NCBI GenBank assembly: GCA_017552715.1
Contig: JAFZOW010000078.1
Location: 1 to 57,197 of the forward strand
Direction: 5' to 3'
Length of the DNA: 57,197 bases
Origin: Lachnospiraceae bacterium
GTDB taxonomy: Bacteria > Bacillota > Clostridia > Lachnospirales > Lachnospiraceae
In this document: piece after piece, positions 43,545 to 50,410 of the stretch
Position numbering within the stretch: position 1 is the first letter of the stretch
Layout of the letters: every line of letters begins with the position of its first letter
Position numbers and translations under genes: made by a program
Notes under the pieces: generated by a model
Databases searched by the model: none
Seen by the model: the letters and a program-made list of their open reading frames with translations, nothing else
Told to the model about the DNA's origin: nothing

Positions 43545-46500
43545 TCAAACGGGGCTGGATAACACAACTGCATGAATCGGGGATGCTGATCGCCACGATC
43601 CTTATGGGTGTGGCAATGCTCATCTATACCCTGGTGCAGCGCCGGATCGAAAAGAAGCAGAATAAAGCTTTTGTGGCCCTGGTGGCCATCGTAGCCTTTG
43701 ATGCCCTTACGGATGTGGTGAAGATCTTTGCGCTCACTTACTATGCCGAGCTGGAGATCTGCCGGGCACTGGTCCATTTGATGCGCTACCTGTATTTCGC
43801 CACCCACAGCATCTTAAGCGCTATCTTCTTCTATTACGTTCTCCTGGCCAGCGGAATGGCGGAGCGTATGACGAAAAAAGAAAGCCGTATCAAGGGCATG
43901 CTTTATATGATCCCCATGGGGATAAGCCTGCTGCTGGCCCTGACCAATCCCTTCACTCACCTGGTTTACGTTCTTGGTTCGGAGGGGCACAGCTTCCGCG
44001 GACCCGGAGAAGGCGTGATCTACCTGGTGTCGATACTGTATTTTGCCCTGGCGGCCTTTACGCTGATCGTGAACTGGCATTCCATCAGCCGTATGAAGAA
44101 GACCACCACCATCATCTTCTTTATGTTCAGCCTGACGGGCATACTGATACAGCTTCTGGATTCCCGTATCCGCTGTGAGCTTTTTGCCGAGATGCTGGCG
44201 CTGGGAGGCATCATGCTCATGGTGGAAAATGAAGATGAACGGCTGGATATGTCTACCCGGGTATATAACCGTTCGGCGCTGATCTCGGATCTGATGACCA
44301 CACTAAAGCTGCTGCCCGGTTTTGAAGTAGTATGCGTACGCATCACGAACGCGGATACCCTGCAGCGTCTCCTGGGCACCGCCGATACGGAGATACTGAT
44401 CCGTCTGGCTGCGGATTACCTGTGCACGGTCCATCCCAGGCAGTATATCTACCACACCACGCCGGATTCCTTTATCCTGATCTGCCCCGGAGGGGATGAT
44501 CAGGCGTATGGACTTGCGGAAAAGATCAGGGGACGTTTTTCCGAAAGCTTTGAATTCCTGGAGACACAGTTTGATCTGCAGGCAGTTGTGATGTGCTGCG
44601 ATGTGAAGAATATCTTTGAAAGGAATGAGGATATCCTGCTCCTCTGTGACGGTCCGCTGCCAAGCCTTGATAAGGATCATGTGCTTGAGGATTCGGAGCT
44701 GGATTATCTGGTACGGCAGGCGGAGGTAGAGAGTGCTCTGCATCGCGGCATCTCGGAACGGCGTTTTGAGGTTTACTATCAGCCGGTCTACCGCATGAAG
44801 GGCATGTCCATATATTCGGCGGAAGCTTTGCTCCGTCTGAAGGATTCCAAGATCGGAAACATCATGCCGGACGAGTTCATCCCCATCGCGGAGCAGAACG
44901 GCCTGATCGGCCAGCTGGGGGATTATGTTCTGGAGGAGGTATGCCTGTTCCTTTCCAGCGGTATACCTACGGAAATGGGACTGGACTGCATCGAGATCAA
45001 CCTGTCCGTCCTGCAGTGTCTGCGGCCCGGTTTTGTGGATTCGGTGCTGCGCATCGTCCGCAAATACGATGTGGAGCCGCGCTTCATCAATTTTGAAGTA
45101 ACGGAATCTGCGGCTACAAGTGATTATGCCGTGCTGGATGCGGTATTAAACGACCTGAAGGCTGCCGGTTTCCTGCTGTCCCTGGATGATTACGGTATCG
45201 GTTATTCCAATGTGCGCAGCGTATTCTCCCTGGATTTTGATCTGGTAAAGATCGACAAATCCATCCTCTGGGAAGTGGAGGGAGACACGGAGGCCGGGCG
45301 CAAGGGCCGGGTGATCCTGGAGAACAGTGTGCGCATGATAAGGCAGATGAAGCTGAAGATCCTGGTGGAAGGCGTGGAGACCTACGAACAGCTTGAACTG
45401 CTGGAGGATCTGGAAGTAGATTACCTGCAGGGTTATTACTTCTCGAGACCCGTTAGCAAGAACGAGCTGCTGGGCATACTGCGCGTGACGGAGCTGGCCC
45501 GTATGGAGGAGCAGCGTGCCAGGGCGGCCAGTGATGCCAAGAGTAATTTCCTGGCCAATATGTCTCATGAGATCCGCACGCCCATTAATGCCATCCTGGG
45601 CATGAACGAGATGATACTGCGGGAGAGCAAGAACAAGCACATCCTGGAATATGCCCAGAATATCGAAGGCGCGGGCCGTACTCTGGTGAGCCTGATCAAC
45701 GACATCCTGGATTTTTCCAAGATCGAATCCGGCAGCATGGAGATCGTGGAGGCGGAATACGACCTCAGTTCTGTGGTAAATGATGTAGTAAACATGATAC
45801 AGGTGAAGGCCAGGGAGAAGGATCTGGCATTCAATATAAAGGTGAATCCGGATCTGCCGGATACCCTCTTCGGCGACGGCATGCGCCTGCGCCAGATCAT
45901 GACCAATATACTGAACAATGCGGTGAAATATACCCAGAAGGGCAGTGTGACTCTGGATATAAACGGAAATCTCCTGGGAAAGGATCAGCTGCAGCTCATC
46001 ATTTCGGTAACGGATACGGGTATCGGGATAAAGGAAGAGGATATAGGAAAGCTCTTCACCAAGTTCCAGCGTCTGGATGAGGGAGTGAACCGGGCCATCG
46101 AAGGCAGCGGTCTGGGGCTGGCCATTACCTACAGCCTGCTGCAGATCATGAACGGCGAGATCGATGCGCGTTCGGTTTACGGCGAAGGTTCCACCTTTAC
46201 CATACTGCTGCCCCAGAAGATCGTCAGGAACGAGGCCATAGGAGACTTCCGTACGAAGTATATCAGCACGGTGCAGGATCGTGTGGTCTACCATGAGAGC
46301 TTCCGGGCACCGGATGCCAAGATCCTCGTTGTGGATGACACGGCGGTCAACCATATGGTGATCAAGGAGCTGTTAAAGCTTACGAAGATACAGATCGACA
46401 CGGCCATGAGCGGAAAGGAATGCCTGGAAATGGTGCAGACCACGCCCTATGACCTGGTGCTCCTGGACTTCCGCATGCCGGAGATGGACGGTATAGAGAC

Positions 46501-47338
46501 CCTACATATCATGCGGGCGCTGGAAAACAATCCCAATGAGAAGACGCCGGTGATCGCCCTTACAGCCAATGCGGTGACAGGTGCGAGAGAACGTTTCCTG
46601 AGTGAGGGCTTTGATGAATACATGATCAAACCCGTGGAAGGACCGAGGCTGGAAGAGATGCTCCTCCACTTCCTGCCCAAATCCAAGATACTGGCAGCCA
46701 GCCCGCATACGGAGGCGGAAGAAGAAGCGGCGGTGGAGAAAGTGGCGGAAGAGAGCTGGACAGACGCCCTGGTGGGCATCGATACGGCGACAGGTATACG
46801 GAACTGCGGCTCCGAGTCGGGTTACCGCAGCGTGCTGAAGATCTATTACGACGGCTGCAGCCAGAAGGCGGATGAGATCGCCCGGTATTATAAGGAAGAG
46901 GATTGGGAGAATTATACCATACAGGTGCATGCGCTGAAGAGTTCCAGCCGCGTTATAGGGGCCATGGAGCTTTCCCGGCTGGCGGCGGAGCTGGAAAAGG
47001 CCGGGAATGAGCTGAATCTTGACCGGATCCGTTCCGATACGGATGAGCTGCTTTCCATGTACCGCGAGCTTGGCGGAAGACTGGGATTATTGCTCGAGCC
47101 GGCCGAAGAGGAGAAAAAAGAGGCGGATGAGCTTCCACCCATCAGTGAATCCGCCCTCCGGGATGCTATCGAGACAATGAAGGACTTTGCAAAAATGTAT
47201 GATTATGATAATATGATATTCGTTTTGGATTCGCTGAAGGAATATCGCCTCAGTGATGAGGAAGCGGATCGCATGAGAAAGATACGTGATTTTACTGAAG
47301 CCTTCCAGTGGGAAGAGATCATGAAGATATTGGGATAA
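43541..47338 (+). CDS. EAL-domain hybrid histidine kinase with HPt (7TM-GGDEF*-EAL-HisKA-HATPase-REC-HPt)
   Basis: A 1265-residue membrane sensor, the most complete of the three. About seven helices (1-220) precede a degenerate GGDEF domain (signature TPDSF) and an EAL domain with EAL at 428-430, FEVTES and LDDYG (Asp549, Asp550) intact, so it may cleave c-di-GMP. HisKA (His676), HATPase (NILNNAVKY, DTGIGI, GSGLGLAI), REC (Asp976 in LLDFRMPEMDG) and a C-terminal HPt domain (His1130 in VHALKSSSRVIGA) provide a whole phosphorelay. The start is GTG, overlapping the previous stop. About 100 further residues follow the HPt, ending in a short helical domain. Confidence 0.92.
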   Translation: MIKRGWITQLHESGMLIATILMGVAMLIYTLVQRRIEKKQNKAFVALVAIVAFDALTDVVKIFALTYYAELEICRALVHLMRYLYFATHSILSAIFFYYVLLASGMAERMTKKESRIKGMLYMIPMGISLLLALTNPFTHLVYVLGSEGHSFRGPGEGVIYLVSILYFALAAFTLIVNWHSISRMKKTTTIIFFMFSLTGILIQLLDSRIRCELFAEMLALGGIMLMVENEDERLDMSTRVYNRSALISDLMTTLKLLPGFEVVCVRITNADTLQRLLGTADTEILIRLAADYLCTVHPRQYIYHTTPDSFILICPGGDDQAYGLAEKIRGRFSESFEFLETQFDLQAVVMCCDVKNIFERNEDILLLCDGPLPSLDKDHVLEDSELDYLVRQAEVESALHRGISERRFEVYYQPVYRMKGMSIYSAEALLRLKDSKIGNIMPDEFIPIAEQNGLIGQLGDYVLEEVCLFLSSGIPTEMGLDCIEINLSVLQCLRPGFVDSVLRIVRKYDVEPRFINFEVTESAATSDYAVLDAVLNDLKAAGFLLSLDDYGIGYSNVRSVFSLDFDLVKIDKSILWEVEGDTEAGRKGRVILENSVRMIRQMKLKILVEGVETYEQLELLEDLEVDYLQGYYFSRPVSKNELLGILRVTELARMEEQRARAASDAKSNFLANMSHEIRTPINAILGMNEMILRESKNKHILEYAQNIEGAGRTLVSLINDILDFSKIESGSMEIVEAEYDLSSVVNDVVNMIQVKAREKDLAFNIKVNPDLPDTLFGDGMRLRQIMTNILNNAVKYTQKGSVTLDINGNLLGKDQLQLIISVTDTGIGIKEEDIGKLFTKFQRLDEGVNRAIEGSGLGLAITYSLLQIMNGEIDARSVYGEGSTFTILLPQKIVRNEAIGDFRTKYISTVQDRVVYHESFRAPDAKILVVDDTAVNHMVIKELLKLTKIQIDTAMSGKECLEMVQTTPYDLVLLDFRMPEMDGIETLHIMRALENNPNEKTPVIALTANAVTGARERFLSEGFDEYMIKPVEGPRLEEMLLHFLPKSKILAASPHTEAEEEAAVEKVAEESWTDALVGIDTATGIRNCGSESGYRSVLKIYYDGCSQKADEIARYYKEEDWENYTIQVHALKSSSRVIGAMELSRLAAELEKAGNELNLDRIRSDTDELLSMYRELGGRLGLLLEPAEEEKKEADELPPISESALRDAIETMKDFAKMYDYDNMIFVLDSLKEYRLSDEEADRMRKIRDFTEAFQWEEIMKILG

Positions 47339-47351
47339 GCGAGGGAAAGAC

Positions 47352-48116
47352 ATGGCAAAGCGGGTGTTGCTGATACGAAAAGAGGAGACATTTCTGGTCA
47401 ATACCATACGTTCGCAGCTGGAAAAGAACAACTACGGATATATCGAATGCGGATTGAACCTGAAGGAACTCAGTAAATACAAGGATGAAGTCAAGCTCAT
47501 GGTGCTCTATGTGGATGATACCACAGGGGAAGCAAGGGAAGCTCTGGTCTACATCAAGGATCTTCTGCTGGAGGAGGAGAAGAATCTGATCCTCTGCGGT
47601 GTGCGGGGGGATCTGGATGAAGTGGAAAAGATCATCTCGCCGGATCTGGTGGAAGCGGAATATGAACGGCCCTTTGATATGAGCCGCATCATGGAGAATA
47701 TCGGGGAATTCCTGGATGAGACGCTGATACAGCAGCGTAAGAAGATGATACTGGTGGTGGATGACGATCCCACTTATCTTAAGCTCATCAAGGAATGGCT
47801 GAAGGAGGATTACCGGGTGGGAATGGCCAATTCCGGGATGCAGGCCATTACCTGGCTTGCCAATAATTCGGCGGACCTGGTCCTGCTGGATTACGAGATG
47901 CCTACCATCAAGGGCTCAAAGGTGCTGGAGATGCTTAAATCCGAAGCGAATTCCTCCACGATCCCCGTGATGTTCCTTACGGGAAAGAGCGACAAGGACA
48001 GCATCGTGGAAGTGCTGGCGCTAAAGCCTGCCGGATATCTTTTGAAGACCATAGACCGGAATACCCTCCTGGATACGCTGGAGAAGTTCTTTGTGGAGCA
48101 GAAGTATAAGAAATAA
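47352..48116 (+). CDS. Stand-alone response regulator (pseudo-REC plus REC)
   Basis: A 254-residue protein with two receiver-like folds and no output domain. The first (about 1-120) lacks the acidic pocket and phosphoacceptor. The second (about 131-250) is intact: VVDDDPTYL, Asp180 in LVLLDYEMP, Thr in FLTGKSD and Lys in YLLKT. It starts 13 bases after the HPt-kinase gene, so it is the likely phosphate acceptor of the EAL kinases and should act by protein contact. Confidence 0.88.
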   Translation: MAKRVLLIRKEETFLVNTIRSQLEKNNYGYIECGLNLKELSKYKDEVKLMVLYVDDTTGEAREALVYIKDLLLEEEKNLILCGVRGDLDEVEKIISPDLVEAEYERPFDMSRIMENIGEFLDETLIQQRKKMILVVDDDPTYLKLIKEWLKEDYRVGMANSGMQAITWLANNSADLVLLDYEMPTIKGSKVLEMLKSEANSSTIPVMFLTGKSDKDSIVEVLALKPAGYLLKTIDRNTLLDTLEKFFVEQKYKK

Positions 48117-48180
48117 GCGGCGGCGTTTCGATCTTTGCGCCGGAAAGTATATTTGATAAGAAAGAGAAATAAGGTTTCCC

Positions 48181-49137
48181 ATGAATAATCTGTTGAACAA
48201 GATGGAAAAAAAGCTGGGGAGATACGCAATACCGCGGCTTCCCATGGTCATGCTCATCACTTATGCCATAGGCTATGTGATGCAGACCATCAATCCCGGG
48301 ATCATCGATGTTATCTCCCTGAATCCCTATGCGATCCTTCACGGCCAGCTGTGGCGCGTGATTTCCTGGATACTGATCCCGCCGGAGGTCACCAATCTCT
48401 TTTTTGTGCTCATCATGCTGTATTTCTATTATTCCATCGGGAATACACTGGAGCGCACCTGGGGGACCTTCTATTTTAATCTGTACTTTTTTTCCGGCCT
48501 GCTCTTTACCCTGATCGGAGCCTTCTGCATGTATGCCTATGCCAGTCTGTTCCAGGGGGATGAGATCGCACTGGCCGAGCAGTATTATATACTGCAGACC
48601 GGGACGGAATGCCCGGCTCTTTACGGCGGGAACTATTATTTTTGCATGGTAGCGGAGCTTTTCTCCACCTATTATATCAACATGTCCATTTTCCTGGCAT
48701 TTGCGGCCACCTATCCGGACATGCAGGTACTGCTCATGTTCTTCATTCCCATCAAGGTAAAGATCCTGGGAGTGATCTACGGGGTCATCCTGGTGGTGGA
48801 AGCCTACGATATGTGCCGTTCTTCCGGATCGCCCCTGGGGCTTTTCGTGATCGGTGCGTCCCTGCTTAACTTCCTTGTATTCTTCCTTATCACCCGCAAG
48901 GGGCTGAGACTTCGTTCTCCCCAGGCCAGAGCCAGACAGCGGCAGTTCCGTCAGAATGTCCGCCAGGCCCAGGATGTGCGCCGCACCATAGCCAGACATA
49001 AATGTGCGATCTGCGGCCGTACCAGTGACGAGTATCCGGATCTGGAGTTCCGTTTCTGTTCCAAATGTGAGGGGAATTACGAATACTGTCAGGATCATCT
49101 TTTCACGCATAAGCATTTTACAAGGAGCGGAAGCTGA
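48181..49137 (+). CDS. Rhomboid-like membrane protein without protease residues, with C-terminal zinc ribbon
   Basis: A 318-residue protein with about six helices. The segment HGQLWRVISWIL followed by YYSIGNTLERTWGTFYFNLY matches loop L1 and TM2-3 of rhomboids (the WR motif), but the GxSG serine and the catalytic His do not appear, so it is a pseudo-protease. After an Arg/Gln-rich linker (about 243-278), the C-terminus has Cys pairs CAICG and CSKCEG and later Cys/His (YCQDHLFTHKHF), a zinc ribbon on the cytoplasmic side. It starts about 65 bases after the response regulator and overlaps the next gene by 1 base. Its role is unknown; scaffold or membrane adaptor is a guess. Confidence 0.75.
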   Translation: MNNLLNKMEKKLGRYAIPRLPMVMLITYAIGYVMQTINPGIIDVISLNPYAILHGQLWRVISWILIPPEVTNLFFVLIMLYFYYSIGNTLERTWGTFYFNLYFFSGLLFTLIGAFCMYAYASLFQGDEIALAEQYYILQTGTECPALYGGNYYFCMVAELFSTYYINMSIFLAFAATYPDMQVLLMFFIPIKVKILGVIYGVILVVEAYDMCRSSGSPLGLFVIGASLLNFLVFFLITRKGLRLRSPQARARQRQFRQNVRQAQDVRRTIARHKCAICGRTSDEYPDLEFRFCSKCEGNYEYCQDHLFTHKHFTRSGS

Positions 49138-49862
49138 TGGATGAGAAGAGTTTTATCCGTGATATAACGGCCCTGAAAGAAACGGCCGTGCTTCAGGGCG
49201 GAGTGCTTTCCGAAGAGCAGGTGGAGGAAGTATTTCCCGCTCTTACAAAGGAACAGAAAGATGTGCTCATGAAGTATTTTCATGAGAATCATATAGGCAT
49301 CGGCGAAGCCCTGCCAGATGAGGAGATACTGGATCCGGAGGAAAACGATCATATCCGGATCTATCGTGAGGAACTGGAGAGCCTGGTACAGCCGGACGAG
49401 GACATGAAGCGCGTTCTTGTGATCAACGCGCTGAACGGGGACATAACGGCCCGGGAAAAACTGACCCAGGCCTATCTGGGCAATGTGCTGGACATAGCCA
49501 GACTGTATACCGGGCAGGGAGCGGAGCTGGCAGACCTGATCGGGGAAGGTAACCTGGCCCTGGCCGCAGCCATGAACATGCTGGGCAGCATAGAAGGTCC
49601 AGAGGATTGTGATGCCCTGGTCTCCCGCACGGTGATGAATGCCATGGAGGAGCTGATCGCGGCGGAGAATGCCGAAACCGAAGCCTTCCAGCGCAGCATG
49701 CTGCTGGTGATGAAGGCCGTAAAGGCAGCGAAGGAGCTTTCGGAGGAAATGCGCAGGAAGGTGTCGGTTGCGGAAGTACTTGCCGAAACCGAGATGAGCG
49801 AGGATGAGCTTAAGCATGCCATCTCGCTTTCGCCGGATCTGCTGGAATATATTGCTTTATGA
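49137..49862 (+). CDS. Degenerate RpoD-like sigma-70 homologue
   Basis: A 241-residue protein that looks like a reduced housekeeping sigma factor. Residues about 24-60 resemble region 1.1 (LSEEQVEEVFPALTKEQKD), about 70-112 region 1.2 (HIRIYREELESL, ALNGDITAREKLTQAYL), and about 109-150 regions 2.1-2.2 (GNVLDIARLYTGQGAELADL then IGEGNLALAAAM). A final segment (about 206-240, SVAEVLAETEMSEDELKHAI) is like part of region 3. The promoter-melting and -10-reading regions 2.3-2.4 and the -35-reading region 4 are absent. It could bind core RNA polymerase without directing it, for example as an antagonist. The call rests on patterned similarity and needs a profile search. Confidence 0.62.
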   Translation: MDEKSFIRDITALKETAVLQGGVLSEEQVEEVFPALTKEQKDVLMKYFHENHIGIGEALPDEEILDPEENDHIRIYREELESLVQPDEDMKRVLVINALNGDITAREKLTQAYLGNVLDIARLYTGQGAELADLIGEGNLALAAAMNMLGSIEGPEDCDALVSRTVMNAMEELIAAENAETEAFQRSMLLVMKAVKAAKELSEEMRRKVSVAEVLAETEMSEDELKHAISLSPDLLEYIAL

Positions 49863-50245
49863 ACGATACGGATTATAAATACGTATTACAGGATTTTTCA
49901 AAGACCATGATCGGTGCCCGTTTCAGCTATTCGGAGCTGATGGATGCGGAGCGGGTCCCTTTCAAGTTCAGGACCATCGTGGACCGGCTGATCCTTCCTT
50001 ATGCCGATGGGGATATGACACTGGAGCAGCATCTGCTCAGCCTTACTCCGGAGGATAAGAACTACCGGATCTACGATAGCCTGAAAACAAAGATAAAGTT
50101 TTTTGAGCCCAAAGCGGGAGGAGGCTTCCGCGAGCGGGTCGTGGACCTTAAGAGATTTACAGAGGCCAGGGCGGCGTGGAGCGATGCTCACATGATACAG
50201 GAGATCATCATCTCGAACCTGGCGTTGAGCGGGTTCAGATTGTAG
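49859..50245 (+). CDS. Hypothetical protein, 128 aa
   Basis: A 128-residue soluble protein, coupled to the sigma-like gene by an ATGA overlap. It has aromatic and basic patches (YKYVLQDFSKTMIGARFSYSE; KTKIKFFEPKAGGGFRERVV) and no recognised domain. Since it is the last gene before the palindromic element, it likely belongs to the same transcript as the sigma-like protein. Confidence 0.72.
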   Translation: MNDTDYKYVLQDFSKTMIGARFSYSELMDAERVPFKFRTIVDRLILPYADGDMTLEQHLLSLTPEDKNYRIYDSLKTKIKFFEPKAGGGFRERVVDLKRFTEARAAWSDAHMIQEIIISNLALSGFRL

Positions 50246-50395
50246 TACAGTACGGCCGGTATCTGGTGTTCGCGTTCGGACACAGCTTGCGCACGGATCT
50301 CGCTCGTAGCGGACGCTAAGCTCGCGAAAAAGCTGCTCGCTAAGCGCCGACGGCTCGATACGGTCCTCACGCTGAACACAGAGTACCGGCCTGTA
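50246..50395. repeat. Palindromic intergenic element of about 150 bases
   Basis: The ends are long imperfect inverted repeats: 50246-50275 (TACAGTACGGCCGGTA...) against 50369-50395 (...TACCGGCCTGTA), matching over roughly 24 pairs with small bulges. The interior (50276-50368) is rich in short GC-containing repeats such as GCTAAG and CTCGC, and one inner hairpin around CGAAAAAGC. It contains no plausible gene. It resembles interspersed palindromic elements seen in this bacterial family. It separates the unknown gene from the M16C gene and would form a large RNA hairpin in the leader of the latter. Confidence 0.7.
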
Positions 50396-50410
50396 AAAGG
50401 AGAAAAAACT

